Source: Candidatus Shapirobacteria bacterium
Lineage (GTDB): Bacteria > Patescibacteriota > Microgenomatia > UBA12405
Direction: 5' to 3'
Length of the DNA: 42,652 nt
NCBI GenBank assembly: GCA_028700625.1
Contig: JAQVSI010000005.1
Coordinates: 1-42,652 of the forward strand
Shown here: positions 18,195 through 27,736 of the stretch, piece by piece
Layout: the number at the start of each line of letters is the position of its first letter
Position numbering within the stretch: position 1 is the first letter of the stretch
Notes under the pieces: model-generated
What the model was told of the DNA's origin: nothing
Seen by the model: only the letters and a program-made list of their open reading frames with translations
The model's database searches: none
Translations under genes and position numbers: made by a program

Positions 18195-19911
18195 AAAAAA
18201 GTTTTTTTTACCATTATTGCTCTTGGTTTTAACTATTCCTGCTTTTTTCTTTTTTTTAAAACCAGGAAATCTCTATTGGAATATGCAAGACGACATGCAA
18301 ATGATGCGTCAATTAGAGTTTGAAAAATGTTTAAAAGATGGCCAAATTCCTTGTCGTTGGAATCCAGATCTTGGTTTTGGATACGGTTATCCTCTGTTTA
18401 ATTTCTACCCCCCACTTCCTAGTTTAGTTGGTCAAATATTTCGTACTTTTTCCTTATCTTTTGTTCAAAGTGTAAAATTTACTGCTGTTCTCCAATTTGT
18501 TTTAGCAGCACTTTTTATGTATTTACTTGCCAGTTCTCTTTTTGGTAAATTTGGTGGCTTTATTTCTGCCCTTTTTTATACTTATGTCCCTTATCACGCT
18601 CTTAATATCTATGTTAGAGGGGCTATGAACGAAGCTTGGGCTGCAGTTTTTTTTCCTCTAATTTTTTATTTTTCCAGAAAAATTATTCTCAAAAAGAAAA
18701 TCATTGACATTTTAGGGTTAGGAATCTCTTTTGCTTGTTTGTTTTTGTCACATAATCCCATGGTTCTTACTTTTACTCCAATACTTTTTGTTTGGGTGTT
18801 ATTTTGGTTGTGGCAAACCTATAGATTAAAAGTCAAACTAATGATTCCTTCAGTTGTTAAATTAATTTTTTCTGGTCTATTAAGTCTTTCTTTAGCTGCT
18901 TTTTTTACTCTTCCTGTTCTGTTTGAAACAAAATTAGTTCAAGTAGAAAGCATGTTTCAAAACTATTATTCTTTTTCAGCTCACTTTGTCAGTATTAAAC
19001 AATTATTCTTCAGTAACTTTTGGGGTGATGGTCCTTCAGTGTGGGGGACTGCTGATGGTATGTCTTTTATGGTTGGTTTTGTTTATTGGATTTTGGCTAT
19101 TCTAACTGTCTTTTATTTTACTTTTATTTCAATTAAAGATAAAAAGATTGATCGTAAACTATTACTACCAATCCTTCTTATTTTTATCGGTTTTATCGCT
19201 ATTTTTATGACTCATGAAAGATCCACTTTTTTATGGATTACTTTCAAAGAAATTCAAAAAGTCCAATTTCCTTGGCGTTTTTTAAATCATAGTGCTTTTC
19301 TTTTTTCTCTTTCGGCAGGAATTTTACCTTACATTTTAAATAAAATATTTTCTAAAAAAATTGCCATAAGTATTATTATTTCTATTTTAATTTTTCTTTT
19401 TGCTACGAATATTTCTCATTTTTATCCCATTTATAGTGGACCTCTAACCGACGATCAAAAATTTTCCGGCAACAGTTGGACACGCCAAATAACTTCAAGC
19501 ATTTATGATTATTTACCAAAAACAGCAAGTATTGCCGCCAAATCAGCTGCAAAACCTTATGTCGATAATATCGAACCTCAAAAAGCTTTTGTTAGTTTTT
19601 CTGGTGAAAAAAAAGGTACCGATTGGTTATTTTTTAATTTATTTTTAAATCAAGAAGCCAAAATTACAATTTCTCAACTAGCTTTTCCAAACTTTGAAAT
19701 AACCGACAAAGGTGAAAAAATAGATTATAAAATTGAACCAGAACTCGGTCGCATGGTGATAGATCTAAAAAGCGGGGATCATCAAATTTATGTTAAATTA
19801 AAAAACACACCAATAAGAACTATTTCTAATTATATTTCATTATTTGCATGGTTGGGATTAGTTTTATATCTATTAAAGCCTCTATGGAAGAAATTGATCT
19901 TCAGGAAATAA
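18187..19911 (+). CDS. Large polytopic membrane protein (YfhO-like / '6-pyruvoyl-tetrahydropterin synthase-related' class)
   Basis: MQDDMQMMRQ...GQIPCRWNPDLGFGYGYPLFNFYPPL, FPWRFLN, C-terminal beta domain ending NTPIRTISNYIS; GTG start. Confidence 0.7.
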   Translation: MFKKKFFLPLLLLVLTIPAFFFFLKPGNLYWNMQDDMQMMRQLEFEKCLKDGQIPCRWNPDLGFGYGYPLFNFYPPLPSLVGQIFRTFSLSFVQSVKFTAVLQFVLAALFMYLLASSLFGKFGGFISALFYTYVPYHALNIYVRGAMNEAWAAVFFPLIFYFSRKIILKKKIIDILGLGISFACLFLSHNPMVLTFTPILFVWVLFWLWQTYRLKVKLMIPSVVKLIFSGLLSLSLAAFFTLPVLFETKLVQVESMFQNYYSFSAHFVSIKQLFFSNFWGDGPSVWGTADGMSFMVGFVYWILAILTVFYFTFISIKDKKIDRKLLLPILLIFIGFIAIFMTHERSTFLWITFKEIQKVQFPWRFLNHSAFLFSLSAGILPYILNKIFSKKIAISIIISILIFLFATNISHFYPIYSGPLTDDQKFSGNSWTRQITSSIYDYLPKTASIAAKSAAKPYVDNIEPQKAFVSFSGEKKGTDWLFFNLFLNQEAKITISQLAFPNFEITDKGEKIDYKIEPELGRMVIDLKSGDHQIYVKLKNTPIRTISNYISLFAWLGLVLYLLKPLWKKLIFRK

Positions 19912-21338
19912 AAAAGAAAACTACTAAGAATGTTTTTTTTCTGTCAGTAAGAAACATGGGCATTCAATCGGTTTCCATTATCGGCTTTTTTTTGTTAACC
20001 ATTTTATTGGGCACTGCCGAAGTGGGATTATTTGCCATAGTTGCTGAGTCTGTTGGAATATTGGGTTATTTTTCTGATATTGGTCTAGCTGCAGCTTTAA
20101 TTCAAAAAAAAGATGAAGTTAAAAAAGAAGAACTTCAGACAACTTTCACTATCCAACAAATTTTAGTTTTTGTTTCTTTAATTGTCATTTATTTTGTTTA
20201 TTCCAAAATTAGTTTTACTAAAGGTTATGGTTCCAAAGAATTTTGGATTTTTTTATCTCTTTGTTTCTCTTTTGCTGCCGCATCCTTAAAAACAATTCCT
20301 TCAGTATTACTTGAAAGAAAACTCAATTTTAAGCTTATTTCAACTATAGATATTATTGAAAATGCTTCTTTTTATGTTTTTGCTGTTCTTTTTGCTTTTC
20401 TAGGTTTTGGAGCTTATTCATATGCAATTGCCACATTTATAAGAAGTCTTCTAGGTTTAGTAATTATTTATAAATACAGTTCTTGGCCAATAGGTTTTTC
20501 TTTTCACAAAAATTCTGCCAAAACTCTTTTCAAATATGGCATTCCTTTTCAATTAAATTCCTTTATAGCCATGGCAAAAGACAGATTGTCAAATCTGTTT
20601 GTCGCCACAATCGTTGGTAGAGAATCTTTTGGTATCCTTTCTTGGGCTCAAAAAGCCACCAGAATCCCTCTAAGTTTTATGGATGCTATCATGAAAGTTA
20701 CTTTCCCTACTTTTGCTCGTCTTCAAGATCATAAAGAAATTTTAAAAAGATCATTAGAAAAAAGTATTTATTTCATTGCTCTTTTTGTTTTTCCAATGAC
20801 TGCCGGAATTGCCCTAATCGCTCCTGATTTAATTAATTTTATCCCAAAATACACTAAATGGGCTCCAGCCATTTTTCCTCTTTATCTATATGCTGTTAAC
20901 GTTGCCATTGCTTCTATTACAACCCCTCTAACTAATGCTTTCAATGCGATTGGTAAAATCACCCTAACCACAAAATTTATGATCATGTGGACAGTCTTAA
21001 CATGGATACTCTTTCCTATATTAAGTATTAAATTTGGTTATATAGGGACTGCTTATGCCACTCTTTTGGTGGGTATGAGTTCTTTTATTGTCTGGTTTAT
21101 GGCTAAAAGAGTTTTTGATATTCAAATTATAAAAACAATTTTTAAACCGGCTACCGCCACTTTTTTGATGGTTGTTGCTTGTTTATTTTTTCAATCATTG
21201 GGACTAAGTAGTTTTCTAAACATAATTGGTACATTTTTGCTTTCAATTTTGGTTTACAGTTTATACCATTACCTATTCTCTAAAGACGAAATTATTTGGT
21301 TTTGGCAACAAATAAAATGTTTAAAGCAAAAAAAATAA
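19884..21338 (+). CDS. Wzx-like polysaccharide flippase (MOP superfamily)
   Basis: About 12 TMs; FGIPFQLNSFIAMAKDRLSNLFVATIVG, GILSWAQKATRIPLSFMDAIMKVTFPTFARLQ; ATG 19884 preferred. Confidence 0.87.
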   Translation: MEEIDLQEIKKKTTKNVFFLSVRNMGIQSVSIIGFFLLTILLGTAEVGLFAIVAESVGILGYFSDIGLAAALIQKKDEVKKEELQTTFTIQQILVFVSLIVIYFVYSKISFTKGYGSKEFWIFLSLCFSFAAASLKTIPSVLLERKLNFKLISTIDIIENASFYVFAVLFAFLGFGAYSYAIATFIRSLLGLVIIYKYSSWPIGFSFHKNSAKTLFKYGIPFQLNSFIAMAKDRLSNLFVATIVGRESFGILSWAQKATRIPLSFMDAIMKVTFPTFARLQDHKEILKRSLEKSIYFIALFVFPMTAGIALIAPDLINFIPKYTKWAPAIFPLYLYAVNVAIASITTPLTNAFNAIGKITLTTKFMIMWTVLTWILFPILSIKFGYIGTAYATLLVGMSSFIVWFMAKRVFDIQIIKTIFKPATATFLMVVACLFFQSLGLSSFLNIIGTFLLSILVYSLYHYLFSKDEIIWFWQQIKCLKQKK

Positions 21339-23008
21339 AAATAATACCAGTCATTTTAGTATTAATTAGTACCTTCTTTTTTTGTCTAACCATGTTCAAA
21401 AGTGGATTAAAATATGAATATGGTTTAGGATTTTGGGGTCCAAATGGTCACGATGCTATTTGGCATTTAAGTTTAATAAATCAATTAAAAAAACAAGTTC
21501 CACCTAGAAATCCGATTTATTCAGGGACTTTATTAAATAATTACCATTGGGGTTTTGATTTTTTAGTTGCCCTGATTTCAAATTTAACTAAACTAAGTTC
21601 GAGTTTCCTTTATTTTCAAGTTCTTCCTATAATTTTTTCTTTTTTGATTGGTTTTCTATCTTACAAATTGGCCTTTTTAGTTACCAAAAATAGAATAACT
21701 AGTGTAATTTTTATATTTTTAAATTATTTTGCTGGTTCTTTTGGTTGGATTTATACATTATTAAAAAATCATCAAATTGGTGGAGAATCTCTATTTTGGT
21801 CAATGCAATCAGTTTCTACCTTATTAAATCCTCCTTTTGCCCTGTCTTTAATTTTAATTTTAATAGGTCTAATTCTTTGGCATAAAAATCGTTCTTCCAA
21901 TTCAATTAAAATGGCCATTTTAATTGGTTTAATTTTTGGGTTGTTAAGTGGGATAAAAATTTATGCCGGCATTCTTATTGGACTATCTCTTTCTCTTTAT
22001 TGGCTTTTTAATGTCTTTTCCTCAAAAAAGATATTTGGTTTTAATTTTATTGTTTGTTTAACAATGGCTACTGTTTCTCTTTTTATTCTTTTTTTGTTAG
22101 GAGTTTTACAAGGTAATCAATTGTTAGAATTTAAGCCTTTTTGGTTTACTTCTTCAATGATTCAATCTATTGATAAATTTTATTGGCCCAAACTAGCTTC
22201 TTTCAAATTCAATCAAAGTAATATTTTAATTTCTTTAATTATAGAAATTGGATTAATTTTTATTTTTATAATTGGAAACCTTGGTCTTAGGTTTTTAGGT
22301 TTTTTTACTTTTTTGTCAAAAAAAACAAAAAAAGTATTAACTGATTTTGATAAATTAATTATTTTCATTTTTCTTTTTTCACTTTCAATTCCCCTTCTTT
22401 TTGTTCAAAAGGGGACTGCTTGGAATACTATCCAATTCCTTTATTATTTTCTTTTCTTTGCTAATTTATATTTAGCTATTTTTCTGTCAAATCTTTGGTC
22501 AAAACACAAAATACTTGTTTTTGTTTTATTGTTTTTGTCATCAATCACCAGTATTGGTACTCTAAAAGATTATTTTGGAAACCCTTCTCCTAGTTTTTTA
22601 CCAAAACCAGAAATAGAAGCCCTTTCTTTCCTTAAACAACAACCAAGAACAGATTCTGTTTTAACATATCCTTACGATAAATATAAAAAAGAAAAAATGA
22701 CAACCCCAATTCCTTTATACACCTATGAAACTACCGCCTATGTTTCCGCTTTTAGTGAAAAAACTACCTTTTTAGAAGATGAAATGAATTTAGATATCAT
22801 AGGTTTTAATTGGAAAAAAAGACGTTTGGAAGAAGAAAAACTATTTTCCAGTACTGATAAATCTTTTATTGATGGTTTTTTAATTAGTGAAAATATTGAT
22901 TATATTTATTTAGTAAAAGATCAAAATTTTGCGTTAAATACATCAGATTTACAAATAGACGAAATATTCAATAATGGTCAAGTTCGGATTTATAAAGTCA
23001 GAAGGTGA
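21317..23008 (+). CDS. Polytopic GT-C-like membrane protein
   Basis: Multiple TMs; FWGPNGHDAIWHLSLINQL, NNYHWGFDFL; ATG 21317 preferred. Confidence 0.65.
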   Translation: MFKAKKIKIIPVILVLISTFFFCLTMFKSGLKYEYGLGFWGPNGHDAIWHLSLINQLKKQVPPRNPIYSGTLLNNYHWGFDFLVALISNLTKLSSSFLYFQVLPIIFSFLIGFLSYKLAFLVTKNRITSVIFIFLNYFAGSFGWIYTLLKNHQIGGESLFWSMQSVSTLLNPPFALSLILILIGLILWHKNRSSNSIKMAILIGLIFGLLSGIKIYAGILIGLSLSLYWLFNVFSSKKIFGFNFIVCLTMATVSLFILFLLGVLQGNQLLEFKPFWFTSSMIQSIDKFYWPKLASFKFNQSNILISLIIEIGLIFIFIIGNLGLRFLGFFTFLSKKTKKVLTDFDKLIIFIFLFSLSIPLLFVQKGTAWNTIQFLYYFLFFANLYLAIFLSNLWSKHKILVFVLLFLSSITSIGTLKDYFGNPSPSFLPKPEIEALSFLKQQPRTDSVLTYPYDKYKKEKMTTPIPLYTYETTAYVSAFSEKTTFLEDEMNLDIIGFNWKKRRLEEEKLFSSTDKSFIDGFLISENIDYIYLVKDQNFALNTSDLQIDEIFNNGQVRIYKVRR

Positions 23009-23027
23009 TAAAATATTACATCTAATT

Positions 23028-23963
23028 ATGATTAAAAAACCTCTTATTTCGGCCGTAATTAATGTTAGAAACGAAGCCGAAGCTCTAAACAAATGTCTTC
23101 GATCTATTAAAAATATAGCCGACGAAATTATTATTGTTGATATGAGTTCAACGGATGGTAGTCAAGAAATAGCCACAAATGCAGGTGCCAAGCTTTATTC
23201 ATATAAACCAATGAAATATGTTGAACCAGCCAGAAATTTTGCTCTTTCAAAAGCCACTGGAAAATGGATTTTATTACTTGATCCAGATGAGTTTTTAAAC
23301 AAAACTTTAAAAAAAGAATTAATTTCTATTACCAAGAGAGGCGATGTCGACTTTGTTAAAATTCCTAGAAAAAATATTATTTTTGGTAAATGGATGCGCC
23401 ACTCAAATTCTTGGCCAGATTATTTAATCCGTTTTTTTAAAAAAGGCGCTGTTACCTGGAAAAAAGAAATTCACAGTCAACCAATCACCAAAGGTAATGG
23501 TATTACTCTTTTAGATTCAGAAAAATTAGCTATTCAACACAATAATTACACCAGTGTCAGTCAGTTTATCATAAGAGCTGTTCGTTATAGTGGTATTCAA
23601 GCTGATGAATTATTTTCTTCTGACTACAAAATAAAAACTAGTGACTTTGTTTTAAAGCCAATTCAAGAGTTCAACAGTCGTTTCTTTTTTGCTGAAGGAT
23701 ATAAAGACGGCTTCCACGGTTTGGTTTTTTCCATTCTTCAAGCTTTTGCAATTGCTTTAGTCTATATTAGATTATGGGAAAAACAAGGCAGTCAAGATAA
23801 GGCTCTCACCAAAGAATCTTTTGTCTCGGCCAGTCAAGAAACTTCCTTTGAATATGATTTCTGGTTTAATAAATATTTTAAAAATGAATATTCTTCAAAT
23901 ATTTTCAAAAGATTCTTTCTTAAAATTCGTTTAACTTTAAATTATCTAACTAAAAATTTTTAG
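23028..23963 (+). CDS. GT2 glycosyltransferase (WaaE/KdtX-like)
   Basis: INVRNEAEALNKCLRSI, IVDMSSTDGSQ, LLDPDEFL; ATG 23028 preferred. Confidence 0.85.
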   Translation: MIKKPLISAVINVRNEAEALNKCLRSIKNIADEIIIVDMSSTDGSQEIATNAGAKLYSYKPMKYVEPARNFALSKATGKWILLLDPDEFLNKTLKKELISITKRGDVDFVKIPRKNIIFGKWMRHSNSWPDYLIRFFKKGAVTWKKEIHSQPITKGNGITLLDSEKLAIQHNNYTSVSQFIIRAVRYSGIQADELFSSDYKIKTSDFVLKPIQEFNSRFFFAEGYKDGFHGLVFSILQAFAIALVYIRLWEKQGSQDKALTKESFVSASQETSFEYDFWFNKYFKNEYSSNIFKRFFLKIRLTLNYLTKNF

Positions 23964-23967
23964 TTTC

Positions 23968-24879
23968 ATGAAAAAAATTGCCATCATTGTTTTAAATTGG
24001 AAGCAACCAAAACTAACTGTTGAAACAATTACTTCAATTCTAAAAATTAACCATTCTTCTTTTATCTATGAAATTGTTTTGATCGATAATGGTTCACCAG
24101 ATAATTCTCTAAAAATTTTTAATAAAAAATATAAAAATAATAATTTAATAAAAATTTTAGATACAAAAAGTAATTTGGGTTATGTTGGAGGTAATAATTT
24201 TGGTATTAATTATGCCTTAGAAAATAATTTCGATTTTATTATTCTTCTAAATAATGATGTTATCGTTGATCAAAATTTTTTAGAAGAATTATTAAAGGAA
24301 TCAAACCATTATGATATTTTAGGACCCAAAATTTATTTTGCCCCTGGTTTTGAATTTCACAAAGATAGATATCAAAAAAAAGATTTGGGTAAAGTAATCT
24401 GGTCTCTCGGCGGTAAAATAGATTGGAATAATATTTATGGCAGTAATATTAGTATAGATAAAGTAGACCACGGCCAATTTGAAAAAATTAATGAAAATAT
24501 AGATTTTATTAGTGGTTGTTGTTTGATGGCAAGTCGTGGAGTCTTTAAAACCATAGGTCTTCTAGATAAAAATTATTTTATGTATTTAGAAGATGTTGAT
24601 TTTTGTCAGCGAGCCAAAAGATCAAATTTAAAACTAGCATGTATCCCCAAATCTGTTATTTGGCATATTAATTCTGGATCATCAAAAAGTGGTGGTGATT
24701 TACATGATTATTTCATAACTCGAAACAGAATTTATTTTGCTTATAAATATGCCAGTTTAAGAACAAAATTAGCTGTTTTTAGAGAATCTTTCAGATTATT
24801 TTTTAGTCAATCAAAATGGAAAAGACAGGCTGTAATAGATCTTTATAAACATAAAATGAACAAGGGGAGTTGGCAATGA
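23968..24879 (+). CDS. GT2 glycosyltransferase (rhamnosyltransferase/WbbL-like)
   Basis: IVLNWKQPKLTVETI, LIDNGSPDNSL, NLGYVGGNNFGINYA, LLNNDVIVD, YLEDVDFCQRAK. Confidence 0.88.
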   Translation: MKKIAIIVLNWKQPKLTVETITSILKINHSSFIYEIVLIDNGSPDNSLKIFNKKYKNNNLIKILDTKSNLGYVGGNNFGINYALENNFDFIILLNNDVIVDQNFLEELLKESNHYDILGPKIYFAPGFEFHKDRYQKKDLGKVIWSLGGKIDWNNIYGSNISIDKVDHGQFEKINENIDFISGCCLMASRGVFKTIGLLDKNYFMYLEDVDFCQRAKRSNLKLACIPKSVIWHINSGSSKSGGDLHDYFITRNRIYFAYKYASLRTKLAVFRESFRLFFSQSKWKRQAVIDLYKHKMNKGSWQ

Positions 24880-25664
24880 TCCAAAAAAATCTTTCAATAA
24901 TTGTCTTAGCTGGAAATGAAGAACAAATGATTGTTGATTGTCTTAAATCATGTAATTGGACCAATGAAATCATTTTAGTTGCCGCCAACTCAACAGACAA
25001 TACTGTTAATTTAGCTAAAAAGACAATTCCTTCTATTAAAATAATAAAAACAAAAGATGAATACAATAAAAACTTTTCTAAATGGAGAAATCTTGGATAT
25101 CAAGCCGCCACTAAAGATTGGATTCTCTATATAGATGCTGATGAAAGGATTCCTTTAAAACTAAAAAAGGAAATAATTAGTAACATAAATAAAAAAAATA
25201 ATAAAATCTCCCACTACGACATTCCCAGAGCTAATCATTATTTAGGTAAAAGAGTTCATTTTGGAGGGTCTTACCCAGACTACGTTAAAAGGCTTTATTG
25301 TAAAAAATATTTCAAAGGTTACAAAGGTATCTTACACGAGGAACCTCTTATTGTTGGGTTTCTAGAACACTTAAAATCAGATCTTCTACACTACACTCAC
25401 CGAGACTTAAATTCTATGGTTAATAAAACATTAGCTTGGACAGATATGGAAGCTAAGGCCCTTTTTCAAAATAATCATCCACCTGTTGTTTGGTGGCGTT
25501 TTATTAGAATGATGTTGACCAAAATTTGGCAACGCCTTATTATTCAAAAAATGTGGTGTGATGGCACAGTTGGTTGGATTTCAGTTTTATTTGAAACCTT
25601 CGACACTTTTTTGATTTACGCTCGTCTTTGGGAAATTCAACAAAAACAAAACAATCAAATTTAG
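24876..25664 (+). CDS. GT2 glycosyltransferase (WaaE-like)
   Basis: IVLAGNEEQMIVDCL, YIDADERIPLKLKKEI; ATGA overlap. Confidence 0.83.
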   Translation: MIQKNLSIIVLAGNEEQMIVDCLKSCNWTNEIILVAANSTDNTVNLAKKTIPSIKIIKTKDEYNKNFSKWRNLGYQAATKDWILYIDADERIPLKLKKEIISNINKKNNKISHYDIPRANHYLGKRVHFGGSYPDYVKRLYCKKYFKGYKGILHEEPLIVGFLEHLKSDLLHYTHRDLNSMVNKTLAWTDMEAKALFQNNHPPVVWWRFIRMMLTKIWQRLIIQKMWCDGTVGWISVLFETFDTFLIYARLWEIQQKQNNQI

Positions 25665-25673
25665 TGATATCAT
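25665..25673 (+). promoter_or_regulatory. Extended -10 promoter, apparently leaderless
   Basis: TGATATCAT (TGn + TATCAT) ends 7 nt before ATG 25681. Confidence 0.4.
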
Positions 25674-25680
25674 AAATTTG

Positions 25681-26862
25681 ATGGTAAAAAGAGCTGCAAT
25701 TTATGATCCCTATTTAGATACTCTAGGTGGTGGTGAAAGATATTGTCTTACTGTCGCTGAAATTTTACTGAAAAATGGATATAAAGTTGATTTATTTTGG
25801 TCTGGGAAACAAGATCTAATCGAAAAAGCAGAACAAAGATTTTCCTTAAAATTAGAAGGTTTAAATTTAGTTACAGATGTTTTTCAGATAAAACCTCACC
25901 AAATTGATCTTCTTGAAGGTAAACAAAATCTTTTTGATATTATCAACAAATCACTTAATCCTCAAAAAATCCATCAAAAAATAACTACTTTTGTTAAAAA
26001 GTTAAAAATAACCAGTAAGTACGATATCTTTTTTTATTTAGGTGACGGCAGTATTCCTATTCTCATAGGTAAACAAAATTTTCTCCATATTCAAGTTCCA
26101 TTTTCAAACGAAAGAAGTTTTTTAAATAAACTAATTACTAAATCAAAACTATTATTATTTTCCAAAATAATTTGTAATTCAAAATTTACCGCTAAGTTCT
26201 ACGAAGATGATATTTTATCTAAAATAACAGTTCTTTATCCTCCAGTCGATGTTGAGAAATTTGAAACATCAAAAGATAAAGAAAACATAATTCTTTCTGT
26301 CGGTCGTTTTGATAATGTTTTAAACGCAAAAAAACAAGACGTCTTAATTGATGCTTTCAAAGAACTAGTCGAAAAAGAAGGAATAAAAAATTGGAAATTA
26401 GTTCTAGCAGGAGGCAGTCTAATAGATCCAGATCATAATTCTTATTTAAAATACTTACAAGAAAAAGCAAAAGATCTTCCAATTTATTTTATTATTAATC
26501 CAAAATTTGATAAATTAAAAGAAATTTATGCAAAGTCAAAAATTTATTGGCATGCAGCTGGTTTTGATGTTGATGAAAAAAAACATCCAGAAAATACAGA
26601 ACATTTTGGAATGACTGTCGTTGAAGCAATGGCTTCTGAATTAGTTCCAGTAGTTGTTTCAAAAGGTGGAATTCCAGAAATCATTTCTGACGGCGTAGAT
26701 GGATATCTGTGGAAAACTTTAGATGAATTAGTCTTTAAAACAAAAAGTCTCATCGATTCTCCTGAAGATTTAGAAAAAATGTCTAGAAAAGCTATTATTA
26801 AATGTCAAAAGTTTTCAAAAGATAATTTTGAAACAGCTTTAACTGCTTTAATCAAAAAATAA
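25681..26862 (+). CDS. GT4 glycosyltransferase
   Basis: TLGGGERYCLTVAEIL, ILSVGRFDN, NWKLVLAGG, EHFGMTVVEAMASELVPVV. Confidence 0.9.
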   Translation: MVKRAAIYDPYLDTLGGGERYCLTVAEILLKNGYKVDLFWSGKQDLIEKAEQRFSLKLEGLNLVTDVFQIKPHQIDLLEGKQNLFDIINKSLNPQKIHQKITTFVKKLKITSKYDIFFYLGDGSIPILIGKQNFLHIQVPFSNERSFLNKLITKSKLLLFSKIICNSKFTAKFYEDDILSKITVLYPPVDVEKFETSKDKENIILSVGRFDNVLNAKKQDVLIDAFKELVEKEGIKNWKLVLAGGSLIDPDHNSYLKYLQEKAKDLPIYFIINPKFDKLKEIYAKSKIYWHAAGFDVDEKKHPENTEHFGMTVVEAMASELVPVVVSKGGIPEIISDGVDGYLWKTLDELVFKTKSLIDSPEDLEKMSRKAIIKCQKFSKDNFETALTALIKK

Positions 26863-26863
26863 T

Positions 26864-27736
26864 ATGAAAATATCAGTTATAGTTACAAACTGGAATGGAC
26901 TTTCTTTATTAAAAAAAAATCTAGAACAGATTGTTAAAATGAGTCCAGAAGCAGAAGAAATAATAGTTGCCGACGATGCTTCTACCGACAAAAGTGTAGA
27001 TTATGTTAAGGATTTACAAAAAAAATATCCAAAATTAAAATTAATTACTCATAAAAACTTTGGTTTTGGTAAAAATTCAAATGATGCAATTTCAAAAAGC
27101 AAAGGAGATTTAGTAGTTTTATTAAATAGTGATATTTTTCCCCATCCAAATTACATTAAAAATTCTCTTCATCACTTTTCCGATCCAAATTTATTTGGAG
27201 TTGGTTTTTCCGAGTTTGGTCATGAAAATTGGTCAACTATCTTTTGGAAAAATGGATATCTTCAACACAATAGAGGTAAAGATGCCAGTAAAACTCATAT
27301 AACCGGATGGCTTTCAGGAGGAGACTCAATTATAAGAAAAGATTTATTTCAAAAATTAGGTGGTTTTGATGATGTATATGAACCTTTTTATTGTGAGGAC
27401 TTAGATCTTGGCATAAGAGCTTGGAAATCTGGATATACACTCTTATGGGAACCAAAATGCGTTGTTGAACACAACCATGAATCAACTATTTCCAAATTCT
27501 CTAAAAGTTTTTTAAATTATGTTAAAGAGAGAAACAGGCTAATATCAACATGGCGAAATGTCGATGATCCACAATTTATTGTTTCCAATAAAATTGCTTT
27601 AATCGGCCGTGTTTTATCTGGCCCAAACTACATAAAAATTATTTTAGCTGCCAAAAGACAAATAAAAAAACACCAAGCGCCAATTGTTTTTCCAAAACTT
27701 ACAGACAGAGAAGTTTTTAATAAATTTAAGCTTTAA
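26864..27736 (+). CDS. GT2 glycosyltransferase
   Basis: VIVTNWNGLSLL, VADDASTDKS, LLNSDIFP, YCEDLDLGIRAWKSG. Confidence 0.88.
   Translation: MKISVIVTNWNGLSLLKKNLEQIVKMSPEAEEIIVADDASTDKSVDYVKDLQKKYPKLKLITHKNFGFGKNSNDAISKSKGDLVVLLNSDIFPHPNYIKNSLHHFSDPNLFGVGFSEFGHENWSTIFWKNGYLQHNRGKDASKTHITGWLSGGDSIIRKDLFQKLGGFDDVYEPFYCEDLDLGIRAWKSGYTLLWEPKCVVEHNHESTISKFSKSFLNYVKERNRLISTWRNVDDPQFIVSNKIALIGRVLSGPNYIKIILAAKRQIKKHQAPIVFPKLTDREVFNKFKL

Noticed and set aside
24803-25066. Minus-strand ORF spanning two GT2 genes
   Set aside because: Antisense shadow ORF; both sense genes carry clear GT2 motifs.
26391-26412. AAAAAATTGGAAATTAGTTC as another heptamer-repeat copy
   Set aside because: Encodes NWKLVLAG, a normal conserved GT4 motif, so no repeat explanation is needed.
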